A DNA stretch of 64,000 nt from Roseovarius sp. SCSIO 43702 (GTDB taxonomy: Bacteria > Pseudomonadota > Alphaproteobacteria > Rhodobacterales > Rhodobacteraceae), in assembly GCF_019599045.1 (NCBI RefSeq), contig NZ_CP080623.1, positions 146,501 to 210,500 on the forward strand. The letters run 5' to 3'. The position numbers were made by a program, and so were the translations under genes. Below the pieces are notes generated by a model that was not told the origin of the DNA, ran no database searches, and saw only the letters and a list, made by a program, of their open reading frames with translations. Numbering within the stretch: the first letter of the stretch is position 1; each line of letters begins with the position of its first letter. Positions 19,149 to 28,263 of this stretch are shown in pieces.

Positions 19149-20185
19149 GGCAGCGCCTCGGGCGCCAGCGCATATGCCCGCTGGATCGGCATCAGCACCA
19201 GGAGCCGGCCCGGATCCCTCAACCGCCCTGCCGCACGTCCCGCCGCATCGCCCGTGCCCATGAAGATGTCGGCTCGCTGCGCACCCTTGATCGCCGAGCC
19301 GGTGTCCTGCGCAACCATCAACCTCTTGATGGGACCGGATCCCAGTTTCTCGATCCAGACCGGCGCGCCGAGCGGCACGAATTTCGGATCGACGGCAATG
19401 CTCCGCCCGGTGGTGATCGAGCGGTTCATCGCGCCGCGCGGGCCTTTCTCGGGCGGGAGGGAATCGATCCTGCGAAAGAACACGTATGCCGGATTGTGCC
19501 AGAGAAGTTCCTGCCCCAGCTCGGGATTGCGCCGCACCCAGTTCTTGATCACCTGGGCCGAGACCTGATGCGGCTCATACACCCCGCGCTGAACCAGTTC
19601 TGCCCCGATCGAGCGATAGGTATGACCGTTCGAGCCACCGTATCCGACGCGGATCACTTCACCGTTCTGAAGCCGTATGCGCCCCGAACCCTGGATCTGC
19701 AGAAAGAACAGTTCGACCGGATCATCGACCCACGCGATCTCGAGGCCACGGCCCTCCATGAAAGATCCGGTTTCGATTTCCCGCCGCGTCATCCATGGGC
19801 TGATCGCCCGCGCGATTTCCGGCTCGCGATAAAGCGGAAAGCGAAAGCGCTCCGTGCGGGTCAACGATCCGTTGAGCTCGGGCTCGAAATATCCGGTGAA
19901 AAGCGCGTCCTGGCCGTCCGAGATCAGAACCGGCCGAAAGAAGAGCTCGAAGAACGGTTTCGCATCCGGCTTCTGCTGCGCAAGCGCGCAGAGCGACCGC
20001 CAGTCGACATCGTCCATATCCGGGCATGTATTCAGAAACGTGTCGAGAGCTGCCTCATGGTCGTCCTCTTCCCAATCGGACAGCTCGTCGAAAGTGAGGA
20101 TGTCATAGACGGTTTCCTCGGCATTCGATGCCTGGGCCACCTGCGAACCCAGCATGAAAAGAGCGATCGAAATCGCGCGGATCAT
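19145..20185 (-). CDS. mltA: Membrane-bound lytic murein transglycosylase A
   Basis: The 346-residue protein has a signal peptide (about residues 1-19, ending VAQAS), the MltA barrel domain with DALFTGYFEPELNGS and IQGSGRIRL, and a C-terminal 3D domain with QDTGSAIKGAQRADIFMGTG containing catalytic aspartates. It cleaves peptidoglycan glycan strands to give anhydro-MurNAc ends. This fits with the AmgK/MurU recycling genes elsewhere in the window. No lipobox cysteine is evident in the signal peptide. Overlaps both neighbours by four bases. Confidence 0.95.
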   Translation of the reverse strand: MIRAISIALFMLGSQVAQASNAEETVYDILTFDELSDWEEDDHEAALDTFLNTCPDMDDVDWRSLCALAQQKPDAKPFFELFFRPVLISDGQDALFTGYFEPELNGSLTRTERFRFPLYREPEIARAISPWMTRREIETGSFMEGRGLEIAWVDDPVELFFLQIQGSGRIRLQNGEVIRVGYGGSNGHTYRSIGAELVQRGVYEPHQVSAQVIKNWVRRNPELGQELLWHNPAYVFFRRIDSLPPEKGPRGAMNRSITTGRSIAVDPKFVPLGAPVWIEKLGSGPIKRLMVAQDTGSAIKGAQRADIFMGTGDAAGRAAGRLRDPGRLLVLMPIQRAYALAPEALP

Positions 20186-20838
20186 CCGCCCGTGGCCACC
20201 AAGCGCCAGTTCGGATCGTCCGATCCCATGACGCGCTCGAAAGTCCAGGTGTCCCTTTGCCGCTTCGATTGGCCCGGCGTTCCCTCGACGATCTTGCCAT
20301 CGCGATCGCGCACGACGGAGACAAGCTCGCCGACGAACTTGACGGTGATTTCGGCTCTCTTCGTCTTGTCGTCGATCCGGGCATCCACGAGGGATACGTC
20401 CCGCACCCCGATGAACTCGGCTTCAACGGTCAGATCCTGTTCCTGCCGCGCGTCGACCACCTGGGAAAATGCGTCGAAGACATCGCTCGAGAGGAACGGC
20501 GTTATATCTTCGAGTTTGCCGTTCTCGAAGCTCATGAGGATCATCTCGTATGCGCCGCGCGCACCTTGGAGGAAACCACTCACCGTGAAATCGTTATCGA
20601 TCCGCTTCATCTCGGCCAGCGCCGCCGCGGCCTCGGAATCCTCGGGAACGTGGTCGATGATGTCATGGTCGGGGCCGCCTTCGATGACCTCGAACGACTG
20701 GCGGCGCTCGGCACCGCCGGCCCCTTCGACGCGCGGCGGTTCATACCCGTCACGAGTACCCAGCACCGACCGAAGGCGCAAAATCAGGAAGACCGCGATA
20801 CCGGCAAGGACAAGAAGTTGAAACACGGCTCCAGTCAT
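20182..20838 (-). CDS. Tim44-domain membrane protein
   Basis: The 218-residue protein has one N-terminal transmembrane segment (MTGAVFQLLVLAGIAVFLIL). A Tim44-like domain follows from about residue 75 (DNDFTVSGFLQGARGAYEMILMSFENGKLEDITPFLS). Bacterial Tim44-like proteins (TimA) are inner-membrane proteins with unclear roles, related to mitochondrial Tim44. The open frame continues far upstream, but residues before ATG 20838 are unlike the family, so I start there. Divergent from fxsA with 112 bp between them. Confidence 0.92.
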   Translation of the reverse strand: MTGAVFQLLVLAGIAVFLILRLRSVLGTRDGYEPPRVEGAGGAERRQSFEVIEGGPDHDIIDHVPEDSEAAAALAEMKRIDNDFTVSGFLQGARGAYEMILMSFENGKLEDITPFLSSDVFDAFSQVVDARQEQDLTVEAEFIGVRDVSLVDARIDDKTKRAEITVKFVGELVSVVRDRDGKIVEGTPGQSKRQRDTWTFERVMGSDDPNWRLVATGG

Positions 20839-20950
20839 TTTCTGTTCATTTCCCCTTGGGAAGTGGAAAGCGAGGAATTCCGTTCCTATGTAGGTCAGGG
20901 ACTCGGGCGAGTCCACTGCCAGACAACCGCAATCGGCGGGAGAAGACCAT

Positions 20951-21442
20951 ATGTGGCTATTCATCGCATTTCTTTGCGTGCCATTGATCGAGATCGCGCT
21001 CTTCATCCAGGTCGGGGGGCTCATCGGCTTGTGGCCGACGCTCGGGGTTGTCGTGCTTACGGCCATCCTCGGAACCGTGCTCGTCCGAACACAGGGATTG
21101 AAAGCATTGGCAGACGTGCAGGACGCGTTTTCCCGAACGCGCAATCCGGCAGAACCCTTGGCGCATGGCGCGATGATCCTGTTTTCCGGGGCGCTTCTTC
21201 TCACACCCGGCTTCTTTACGGATGCAGCCGGGTTCGCGCTGCTGGTTCCGGCCGTCAGGACATTCGTTCTTCGATATCTTCGCAACCGCGTGCGGGTCGA
21301 AACGCATGTCTTTACCCAGGACGGTATGACCCGTCGCCGGTCGCCGGACTCCGATATCGTCGAAGGCGAGTACGAAGAGATCGAGACCTCGCGTTCGCCC
21401 GCGCCGGATCGATCGGGACCATCGGGCTGGACCAGGCATTGA
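20951..21442 (+). CDS. fxsA: FxsA family membrane protein
   Basis: The 163-residue protein has the FxsA fold: MWLFIAFLCVPLIEIALFI at the start, then GLIGLWPTLGVVVLTAILGTVLVRTQGL, and a hydrophobic hairpin LLLTPGFFTDAAGFALLVP. The C-terminal tail from about 115 is charged and variable. FxsA in E. coli suppresses F-exclusion of phage T7; the general role is unknown. The fxsA-secB-dnaQ neighbourhood is conserved beside the Caulobacter origin. Confidence 0.93.
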   Translation: MWLFIAFLCVPLIEIALFIQVGGLIGLWPTLGVVVLTAILGTVLVRTQGLKALADVQDAFSRTRNPAEPLAHGAMILFSGALLLTPGFFTDAAGFALLVPAVRTFVLRYLRNRVRVETHVFTQDGMTRRRSPDSDIVEGEYEEIETSRSPAPDRSGPSGWTRH

Positions 21443-21501
21443 GGCCATTATGAGGGTCTGATAGATCGTTAATGAATTTTTTATCTTCTAGGAGCATATT
21501 G

Positions 21502-21996
21502 ATGACCGAAACCGAAAACGGCAGCGCCGCCCAGGCACCCCAGATCAAGATGACGACACTCACGCAGTTCGTCCGCGATCTGTCGTTCGAGAATATTCTC
21601 GCGCAGAAGGGTGTCGGCGGAGAAGTGCAGCCCGACGTGACCGTCCGGGTGAATCTCGACGCCAAGAAGCGCTCTGCCGAACATCAATATGAGGTGGTGA
21701 CGAAGCTCAAGGTTGAATCCAAGAACAAGGAAGACGATGCACATCTCTTTGTCATGGAGATGGATTTCGTGGGCGTGTTCCATATCGAGAACGTGCCCGA
21801 GGATCAGCTCCATCCATTCCTGATGATCGAGTGTCCGCGCATGATGTTCCCCTATCTTCGGCGGATCGTCAGCGACGTGACCCGCGACGGCGGGTTTCCT
21901 CCGCTGAACCTCGAGAATATCGACTGGGTGCAGATCTATCGCAATGAAATCGCGCGGCGTCAGTCGGAAAAGCCGTCGGAAGCGCCTCAGGCCTGA
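21502..21996 (+). CDS. secB: Protein-export chaperone SecB
   Basis: A 164-residue SecB with the core QFVRDLSFENILAQKG, the ECPRMMFPYLRRIVSDVTRDGGFPPLNLENIDW segment typical of the family, and a charged tail. It keeps precursors unfolded and hands them to SecA. AGGAG at 21490-21494 places the start at ATG 21502; the in-frame upstream start at 21472 lacks such support. Its 3' end overlaps dnaQ convergently by 10 bases. Confidence 0.96.
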   Translation: MTETENGSAAQAPQIKMTTLTQFVRDLSFENILAQKGVGGEVQPDVTVRVNLDAKKRSAEHQYEVVTKLKVESKNKEDDAHLFVMEMDFVGVFHIENVPEDQLHPFLMIECPRMMFPYLRRIVSDVTRDGGFPPLNLENIDWVQIYRNEIARRQSEKPSEAPQA

Positions 21997-22685
21997 TCGA
22001 AGCGTTTCCAGATCGCCGCATCGCCGATCTCGTCCACGAAAGCGGCATGAGCCGCTTCTTCCTCGGCCGTGAGCCGTGGCGGAAGCGGCGTCTCGCGCGG
22101 TGAAGGGCGCCAATCGTCGGCAACCAGGCCCGGTTTCGGTGCGTCATCGGTCACGCTGAGCGCGAAATCTGGTTGGCGTCCCCCGATGAGCTGAAGGTAG
22201 ACTTCGGCCAGGATTTCGGAGTCGAGCAACGCGCCATGGAGCGTGCGCGCCGAATTGTCGATCGCGAACCGCCGACATAGCGCGTCGAGCGACGCCGGCG
22301 ACCCGGGAAACTTCCGGCGGGCAAGATCGAGCGTATCGATCGCCTGATCCATCGGAAGCGCCGGAAGCCCGACCCAGCCCAGCTCGGCATTGAGAAATTT
22401 CATATCGAAGGACGCATTGTGAATGACAAGCTTCGCATCACCGACGAACTCGATGAACGATTGCGCAATCGCTTTGAAAACCGGCTTGTCCCGCAGGAAA
22501 TCATCGCCCAACCCATGCACCTCGAACGCATCCTGGGGCATCGCACGTTCGGGATTGATATATTGGTGATAGGTATTACCCGTGGGCATGTGGTTGAAGA
22601 GCTCGACCGCTCCGATCTCGACGATCCGGTCGCCTTGATAGGGATCGAACCCCGTCGTTTCGGTATCAAGCACAATCTCACGCAT
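21987..22685 (-). CDS. dnaQ: DNA polymerase III epsilon subunit (3'-5' proofreading exonuclease)
   Basis: The 232-residue protein shows the DEDDh exonuclease motifs: Exo I VLDTETTGFDP, Exo II HNASFDMKFLNAEL and Exo III with HGALLDSEILAEVY. It proofreads replication as part of the Pol III core. The C-terminal tail after about residue 185 is expected to bind the alpha subunit. I use ATG 22685 rather than the TTG two codons upstream. It overlaps coaE by 8 bases. Confidence 0.96.
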   Translation of the reverse strand: MREIVLDTETTGFDPYQGDRIVEIGAVELFNHMPTGNTYHQYINPERAMPQDAFEVHGLGDDFLRDKPVFKAIAQSFIEFVGDAKLVIHNASFDMKFLNAELGWVGLPALPMDQAIDTLDLARRKFPGSPASLDALCRRFAIDNSARTLHGALLDSEILAEVYLQLIGGRQPDFALSVTDDAPKPGLVADDWRPSPRETPLPPRLTAEEEAAHAAFVDEIGDAAIWKRFDQA

Positions 22686-23271
22686 CCTCAAGCTCCTTCC
22701 GGATCGCGGCCACGATATCGTTCACCTGGCTGCGCGCATGATCGATCGTGTCGGTGATCACGATGAAATCCGCCCGTTCACGTTTCTCGCGATCCGGCAT
22801 CTGCTTGGCAAGGAGTCGTTTAAAGCTCTCTTCACTCATGCCGTCACGCTCCATGACGCGTGCGCGCTGCGCTTCGGGTGAGGTGGAAACAACGACCACA
22901 GCGTCCATCATCTCGTCCATCCCGTTCTCGAACAGAAGCGGAACGTCGAGGACGACGATATCCGCCTGCGCGGTTCTGATGAACTTTTCTCTATCTTCCG
23001 CAACGAGGGGGTGCACGATCTCTTCAAGGCGCGGCAGCGCCGACTCATCGCGGGCTATGATCCGGCGCAGTTCTTCGCGCGACACCGCGCCGTCTGTTAC
23101 CGCGCCGGGAAACGCGTCGGCAACGGGCGCGACAGCCTCGCCGCCACGCGCATACAACCTGTGCACTGCGACATCCGCGTCCCAGACATCACATCCCGCA
23201 TCGCGAAACATGCGCGCGGTCGTGGATTTTCCCATTCCGATAGACCCGGTCAGACCCAGCAGGAAACTCAT
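22678..23271 (-). CDS. coaE: Dephospho-CoA kinase
   Basis: The 197-residue P-loop kinase begins MSFLLGLTGSIGMGKST (Walker A at about residues 8-16). It has DADVAVHRLYARGG, the VVLDVPLLFENGMD segment and the LID-type QMPDREKRERADFI. It performs the last step of CoA synthesis. The longer upstream open frame overlaps aroE and is not native; ATG 23271 overlaps the aroE stop as ATGA, showing translational coupling. Confidence 0.96.
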   Translation of the reverse strand: MSFLLGLTGSIGMGKSTTARMFRDAGCDVWDADVAVHRLYARGGEAVAPVADAFPGAVTDGAVSREELRRIIARDESALPRLEEIVHPLVAEDREKFIRTAQADIVVLDVPLLFENGMDEMMDAVVVVSTSPEAQRARVMERDGMSEESFKRLLAKQMPDREKRERADFIVITDTIDHARSQVNDIVAAIRKELEDA

Positions 23272-24101
23272 CGCAAGGCAGCCGCCCGGGTCGCGCTGTC
23301 GACTGTCGGACGTTCGCCGAACCAGCGTTCGAAACCGGGAACGGCCTGATGCAGCAACATGCCGAGGCCATCCACCGTCGCGCACCCCATTTCTTCGGCA
23401 GTTTGAAGCAGGCGGGTTTTCAACGGAGTGTAAACGAGATCAGTCACGAGCGTGTTTTTACGCAAGCCATCCAGCGGCACTCGAAGGGGAGGGTTACCTA
23501 TCATCCCGAGCGAAGTCGTATTCACCACCAGAGCCGCGTCATCGAGCATGTTGCCGGCCTGCACCCAGTCGACAACCTGGATACGCTTTCCGAAATCGGC
23601 CTGTAGCGCCTCGGCACGAACGCGGGTCCGGTTCGAGATCATGATCTCTGGAACACCGGCTTGCAGGAGTGCAGCAATCACAGCCCTCGCGGCACCTCCG
23701 GCCCCGAAAAGCGCGGCGGGACCGGCGGCCGGTGTCCAGCTCGTGCCGGCGGCTTCGAGGTTCTTCATGAACCCGTAACCATCGGTATTGTCAGCCTGGA
23801 TCTTGCCGTCCTTTCGGAAAACGAGCGTGTTGGCCGCCCCGATCAACGTTGCTCGATCCGTACTGAGATCTGCGATTTCAAGCACCCGCTCCTTGTGCGG
23901 GATCGTGACATTGACTCCCACGAAGCCCGCTTTGGGAAGCGTCCGCAAAACGCTTTCGAGGTCCTCTGCCTCGACCTTCATAGGGATGTAGTGTCCCGGC
24001 AGACCGAGCGTCTTCAGCCAATGGCCATGGATGTTGGGCGATCTGGAATGCGCAATGGGGGAACCTATCACGCCGGCGAGGGGAATTTTCGGATGGGTCA
24101 T
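23268..24101 (-). CDS. aroE: Shikimate dehydrogenase
   Basis: A 277-residue AroE. The N-terminal shikimate-binding region has GVIGSPIAHSRSPNIHGHWL, the catalytic Lys is in VNVTIPHKERVLE, and the NADP-binding loop is FGAGGAARAV. The C-terminal DGLGMLLHQAVPGFERWFG is typical. It reduces 3-dehydroshikimate in aromatic amino acid synthesis. It is one base from maf and overlaps coaE, forming a maf-aroE-coaE-dnaQ operon reading away from the presumed origin. Confidence 0.97.
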   Translation of the reverse strand: MTHPKIPLAGVIGSPIAHSRSPNIHGHWLKTLGLPGHYIPMKVEAEDLESVLRTLPKAGFVGVNVTIPHKERVLEIADLSTDRATLIGAANTLVFRKDGKIQADNTDGYGFMKNLEAAGTSWTPAAGPAALFGAGGAARAVIAALLQAGVPEIMISNRTRVRAEALQADFGKRIQVVDWVQAGNMLDDAALVVNTTSLGMIGNPPLRVPLDGLRKNTLVTDLVYTPLKTRLLQTAEEMGCATVDGLGMLLHQAVPGFERWFGERPTVDSATRAAALR

Positions 24102-24102
24102 G

Positions 24103-24696
24103 TCAGATAGCTCCGCGCATGGAGAGATACGACAAAACGTCGAGCAAGGGCAAACCCAGCACTGTGAAATAGTCGCCCTCTACGGCGGAAAAGAGCCGGG
24201 CCCCTTCCGCCTCGAGCTTGTACGCTCCGACGGCATCACTCACGTCAGGCCAGTTTCGATCGAGATACGAGTCGAGTTCACGATCATTAAACGCTCGCAT
24301 GGTCATTTTCACATACCCGATGGCCCGCCAAACGGGTCTCGGACCTTCGCAGATAACGACCGCGGAATAGAGTTCATGTGATTGCCCCCTGAGTTCGTCG
24401 AGAAGGCAGCGAGCAGCTTCACGGGTGGGAGATTTGGCAAGAATCCGGCCTTGGAACGAGAGGATCTGATCGCAGCCGATTACGAGCGCATTCTCTCTCC
24501 GCGATCCGATCTTGGTGGCCTTGGCCTCGGCCAGGGCGTCAGCGACATCCCGCGGCCTGAAGCCATCCGACACCATGGCGCCGCGTATGATATCCTCATC
24601 AATGCGCGGCGAGATCACCTCGCACGATACGCCGGCGTTCCGCAGCAGTTCCCGGCGAATGGGCGAACCGGAGGCAAGGACAATGGGGATGGTCAT
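24103..24696 (-). CDS. maf: Maf-family nucleotide pyrophosphatase
   Basis: A 197-residue Maf protein with the signature [11 protein letters not shown] at residues 8-18, the conserved LVIGCDQIL and a [11 protein letters not shown] segment. Maf enzymes hydrolyse non-canonical or modified nucleoside triphosphates and are linked to cell division control. The conserved arginine-containing start and Asp region are present. It is the first gene leftwards from the inferred origin and is transcribed away from it. Confidence 0.93.
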   Translation of the reverse strand: MTIPIVLASGSPIRRELLRNAGVSCEVISPRIDEDIIRGAMVSDGFRPRDVADALAEAKATKIGSRRENALVIGCDQILSFQGRILAKSPTREAARCLLDELRGQSHELYSAVVICEGPRPVWRAIGYVKMTMRAFNDRELDSYLDRNWPDVSDAVGAYKLEAEGARLFSAVEGDYFTVLGLPLLDVLSYLSMRGAI

Positions 24697-24816
24697 GGGG
24701 ATAAAGACGCGAGCTTTCCGAGCGCAATGTCAGACATGGTGTCCGTTTATCAGCACGGAGCGATCATCCCAAGCCAATCGTCGAGCAGCGGTTCGATTCG
24801 ATCGCGAGTTATCCCA

Positions 24817-24825
24817 TGTGGAAAA
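24817..24825 (-). promoter_or_regulatory. DnaA box candidate 1
   Basis: TTTTCCACA on the minus strand fits the relaxed consensus TTWTNCACA exactly. It lies in the maf-hemJ gap, the inferred origin. Confidence 0.6.
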
Positions 24826-24900
24826 GAAGTGGAGTTTCCCATGGGGCGAACCTTCGATGGTGGTAACAGCATGGGCGCGCAAAGATGATTTAAGTTAACT

Positions 24901-24919
24901 ATATGATTACAAATCATAT
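24901..24919. repeat. Perfect interrupted palindrome in the origin region
   Basis: ATATGATT and AATCATAT are perfect reverse complements separated by ACA, inside the most AT-rich part of the gap. It could be an operator for a dimeric origin-binding protein or part of the unwinding element. Confidence 0.6.
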
Positions 24920-24976
24920 TTTTGTCTCTCCTAAACCTACGTGAGAAATTCTTCGACTTGGGTCCGTGAGTAACTC

Positions 24977-24985
24977 TGTGGATGA
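24977..24985 (-). promoter_or_regulatory. DnaA box candidate 2
   Basis: TCATCCACA on the minus strand, one mismatch from TTATCCACA. A weaker plus-strand match, TAATCCACG, follows at 24990-24998. Confidence 0.55.
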
Positions 24986-25069
24986 AAAATAATCCACGGC
25001 CAGACACTACCCCTACAAAATCATCATCATTTCTCTTTCTCTTTCTATTTATTAAAGCTAGGGCCGTGC

Positions 25070-25552
25070 ATGATCGAACCCTGGAAGCCAGCCTTGGAAC
25101 TTGTGCAGTCTTTTCTCATCTGGGCGTACCCTTATACCAAGTCGCTTCACATCATTTCAGTGATCGCGTGGATGGCAGCGCTGTTCTATCTGCCCAGGTT
25201 GTTCGTCTACCATGCTGAGCAGTCTGATCCGGGTGATGCCCTGGATGACGTGTTTCAGGTCATGGAGCGAAGACTTCTCAAGGCGATCATGACACCGGCG
25301 ATGGTGGCGACGTGGCTTTTCGGTCTGGCACTGGTCGCGACCCCGGCGATCGTCGATTGGTCATCTGTGTGGCCTTACACCAAGTTGGGCGGCATCCTTG
25401 GCCTCACTTGCTTTCATCACTGGCTTGCGATGCGGCGCCGTGATTTTGCCGATGGCGCGAACGCCGTGACTGGAAGAACCTATCGCATCATGAACGAAGT
25501 GCCGACAGTCCTTCTCATCATTATCGTGTTCTCGGTGGTCGTCCGCTTTTGA
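25070..25552 (+). CDS. hemJ: Protoporphyrinogen IX oxidase HemJ
   Basis: The 160-residue membrane protein has four hydrophobic segments. It has the conserved histidine in SLHIISVIAWMAALFYLPRLFVYH (about His27) and the conserved lysine in WPYTKLGGIL (about Lys105), both hallmarks of HemJ. HemJ oxidises protoporphyrinogen IX to protoporphyrin IX in heme synthesis and replaces HemG or HemY in most alphaproteobacteria. It is the first gene to the right of the inferred origin. A short AGGG sits about ten bases before the ATG. Confidence 0.93.
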   Translation: MIEPWKPALELVQSFLIWAYPYTKSLHIISVIAWMAALFYLPRLFVYHAEQSDPGDALDDVFQVMERRLLKAIMTPAMVATWLFGLALVATPAIVDWSSVWPYTKLGGILGLTCFHHWLAMRRRDFADGANAVTGRTYRIMNEVPTVLLIIIVFSVVVRF

Positions 25553-25678
25553 ATGCGAGCAAATCTTGACTTGAGAATGGCAGAGCGGTAGGGACACGCA
25601 AAGTCCCCGTCCGGGGCAAGGATTCTCCCAAAGAATACCCGCTATACGCGAGCCGCTACGCAGCGAAGGAACAACCGC

Positions 25679-26950
25679 ATGTCCCAGGACCGTCTCAACC
25701 TGTCCGATCTCAAGGCGCAAAGCGCGAAGGATCTTCTGGCCATGGCCGAGGAGCTCGAGATCGAAAACGCCTCGACGATGCGCAAGGGCGAGATGATGTT
25801 CTCGATTCTCAAGGAACGCGCAGAGGAAGGCTGGACCGTCTTCGGTGACGGTGTTCTCGAGGTCTTGCAGGATGGTTTCGGTTTCCTGCGTTCTCCCGAG
25901 GCAAACTATCTTCCCGGCCCGGATGACATCTACGTGTCGCCGGAGACCATTCGCCATCATGCCCTTCGGACCGGTGACACAGTGGTCGGCGAGGTGAAGC
26001 AACCCGAGGACAACGAGCGGTACTTCGCGCTTACCTCGGTATCGGAGATCAATTTCGAAGAGCCGGAAAAGGCCCGCCACAAGATCGCGTTCGACAACCT
26101 GACGCCGCTCTATCCCGATGAACGCCTGACGATGGAGATCGAGGATCCGACGATAAAGGACAAATCAGCCCGGATCATCGACCTCGTGGCGCCCATCGGC
26201 AAGGGGCAGCGGTCGCTTATCGTGGCTCCACCGCGGACGGGTAAGACGGTGATCTTGCAGAACATTGCAGCCAGTATCGAAAGAAACCACCCTGAGTGCT
26301 ATCTGATCGTGCTTCTCATCGACGAGCGGCCTGAAGAAGTGACTGACATGCAGCGCAGCGTGAAGGGCGAGGTCATCAGTTCGACCTTTGATGAGCCCGC
26401 GGCGCGTCACGTGGCGGTTTCGGAAATGGTGATCGAGAAAGCCAAGCGTCTCGTTGAACACAAGCGGGACGTGGTCATTCTCCTCGATTCGATCACGCGA
26501 CTGGGACGGGCATTCAACACGGTTGTGCCGTCATCCGGGAAGGTCCTGACCGGTGGTGTGGATGCGAATGCGCTCCAAAGGCCAAAACGCTTCTTCGGTG
26601 CTGCACGAAATATCGAGGAAGGCGGTTCGCTCACGATCATTTCCACCGCATTGATCGACACCGGAAGCCGAATGGACGAGGTGATCTTCGAGGAGTTCAA
26701 GGGAACTGGTAACTCGGAGATCGTCTTGGACCGGAAGATCGCGGACAAGCGGGTTTTCCCCGCCATCGATATCCTCAAGTCCGGCACGCGGAAAGAAGAC
26801 CTCTTGGTCGACAAGGTCAATCTTCAGAAGACCTTTGTGTTGCGCCGGATCCTCAACCCGATGGGAACAACGGACGCCATAGAGTTTCTTCTCTCCAAGC
26901 TTAAACAGACCAAGACCAACGCGGAATTCTTTGATTCTATGAACACCTGA
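25679..26950 (+). CDS. rho: Transcription termination factor Rho
   Basis: A 423-residue Rho with N-terminal helices ([21 protein letters not shown]), the RNA-binding cold-shock-like domain ([18 protein letters not shown] at about 57-73), Walker A APPRTGKT at 183-190, the [13 protein letters not shown]-loop region and a full ATPase core. It is the hexameric RNA helicase that ends many transcripts. The 126-bp leader before it shows no convincing sigma-70 promoter. Confidence 0.98.
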   Translation: MSQDRLNLSDLKAQSAKDLLAMAEELEIENASTMRKGEMMFSILKERAEEGWTVFGDGVLEVLQDGFGFLRSPEANYLPGPDDIYVSPETIRHHALRTGDTVVGEVKQPEDNERYFALTSVSEINFEEPEKARHKIAFDNLTPLYPDERLTMEIEDPTIKDKSARIIDLVAPIGKGQRSLIVAPPRTGKTVILQNIAASIERNHPECYLIVLLIDERPEEVTDMQRSVKGEVISSTFDEPAARHVAVSEMVIEKAKRLVEHKRDVVILLDSITRLGRAFNTVVPSSGKVLTGGVDANALQRPKRFFGAARNIEEGGSLTIISTALIDTGSRMDEVIFEEFKGTGNSEIVLDRKIADKRVFPAIDILKSGTRKEDLLVDKVNLQKTFVLRRILNPMGTTDAIEFLLSKLKQTKTNAEFFDSMNT

Positions 26951-26977
26951 CAAGCCGAACGGGGCGCGAGGTGAGCG

Positions 26978-28261
26978 ATGGACGATACGATATTCGCCCT
27001 GTCTTCGGCGCCGGGCAAGGCAGGCGTTGCGGTTGTCCGTGTTTCCGGACCATCGGCGTTCACCGCCTGCGAAGCGCTCGCAGGTAGGGTCCCCGAGCCG
27101 AGGCGTGCCACTCTTTGCGTATTGCGCCGAGAGGAAGATGTTCTGGATCAGGCACTGGTCCTCAGCTTTGAGGAGGGTCAGAGCTTCACAGGAGAAAAGG
27201 TTGTTGAATTTCAGACGCATGGAAGCGTGGCGACCATTTCGGCGATCTGTGATGCACTTTCTGCTGTTCCCGGGTGTCGGCCGGCGGAACCAGGGGAATT
27301 CACGCGGCGCGCGCTGGAAAACGACAAGCTCGATCTTGCTCAAGTCGAGGGTCTTGCCGACCTGCTGAATGCAGAGACGGAAGCACAACGCAAATTGGCG
27401 CTACGGTCCTTCTCCGGCGAGCTGGGGCGAAAATGCGAAAACTGGCGCGCCAAGCTGTTGCGGGCGATGGCGCTCGTGGAGGTCACGATTGATTTCGCCG
27501 ATGAGGAGGTTCCGGAAGATGTCGGTCCCGAGGTGAGCGATCTGTTGCAGTCGGTCATCTCGGAGCTGAACACGGAGATAGATGGCGTTGGCGCGTCGGA
27601 AAGAATTCGGGAAGGATTCGAGGTTGCCATAGTTGGTGCGCCGAATGTAGGGAAATCGACGTTGCTCAATCGGCTGGCAGGTCGTGAGGCTGCCATCACA
27701 TCAAGCATTGCTGGCACGACAAGAGATGTCATCGAAGTCAGAATGGATGTCCATGGGCTACCGGTCACGTTCCTCGACACGGCCGGATTGAGAGAATCGG
27801 AAGATGTTATCGAAGGGATGGGGATCGATCTCGCGCGCCGTCGGGCACGAGAGGCGGACCTGAGGGTTTTCCTGATCGAGAAAGACATTCCCGATCCCGA
27901 ACTTTGCGAGCCGGAAGATATCGTGGTGGAAGCCAAGTGTGACAAGCGCGAGGTTCCTTCGGGAATCTCAGGTGTCACAGGGGAGGGTGTTTCCGAGCTG
28001 ATCGAAAAAATTGGATCCATCCTGCGATCGAGGACCATGGGCGCCGGCTTGGCAACGCGCCAGCGTCACCGGATCGCGATGACTGAAGGCAGAGATGCGC
28101 TGTTGAAAGCCCGAGAATCGTTGATAAATGGGTCCGTACCGAGTGAGATCGTTTCGGAAGATATACGCCGCGGCATTCACAGGTTGGATGAGTTGGTCGG
28201 CCGCGTGGATGTCGAAGCAATTCTGGGCGAAATCTTCAGCAGCTTCTGCTTGGGCAAGTGA
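26978..28261 (+). CDS. mnmE: tRNA uridine-5-carboxymethylaminomethyl synthesis GTPase MnmE
   Basis: A 427-residue MnmE (TrmE): N-terminal formyl-THF-binding domain ([22 protein letters not shown]), central helical domain, GTPase domain with G1 GAPNVGKST at 220-228 and DTAGLRE, and the C-terminal catalytic motif FCLGK (residues 423-427), close to the usual FCIGK. With MnmG it modifies U34 of several tRNAs. The pair is adjacent here, only 2 bp apart. Confidence 0.97.
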   Translation: MDDTIFALSSAPGKAGVAVVRVSGPSAFTACEALAGRVPEPRRATLCVLRREEDVLDQALVLSFEEGQSFTGEKVVEFQTHGSVATISAICDALSAVPGCRPAEPGEFTRRALENDKLDLAQVEGLADLLNAETEAQRKLALRSFSGELGRKCENWRAKLLRAMALVEVTIDFADEEVPEDVGPEVSDLLQSVISELNTEIDGVGASERIREGFEVAIVGAPNVGKSTLLNRLAGREAAITSSIAGTTRDVIEVRMDVHGLPVTFLDTAGLRESEDVIEGMGIDLARRRAREADLRVFLIEKDIPDPELCEPEDIVVEAKCDKREVPSGISGVTGEGVSELIEKIGSILRSRTMGAGLATRQRHRIAMTEGRDALLKARESLINGSVPSEIVSEDIRRGIHRLDELVGRVDVEAILGEIFSSFCLGK

Positions 28262-28263
28262 GG

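Larger units (their letters stand above)
24697..25069. other. oriC: Probable chromosomal replication origin region (oriC)
   Basis: This 373-bp stretch between divergent maf and hemJ has no credible coding sequence and is far richer in A and T than its surroundings, especially at 24885-24935 and 25005-25060. It carries DnaA-box-like nonamers on the minus strand at 24817-24825 (TTTTCCACA) and 24977-24985 (TCATCCACA), a weaker TAATCCACG at 24990-24998, and a GATTC methylation-type site at 24795. It also has a near-match to an IHF site at 24912-24924 and a perfect interrupted palindrome at 24901-24919. In Caulobacter the origin lies beside the maf-aroE-coaE-dnaQ-secB side of the same gene order, with rho and the gid/par genes on the other side. 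Origin function is an inference. Confidence 0.72.

Noticed and set aside
25553..25678. Sigma-70 promoter before rho (TTGACT at 25566).
   Set aside because: No acceptable -10 element lies at the right spacing.
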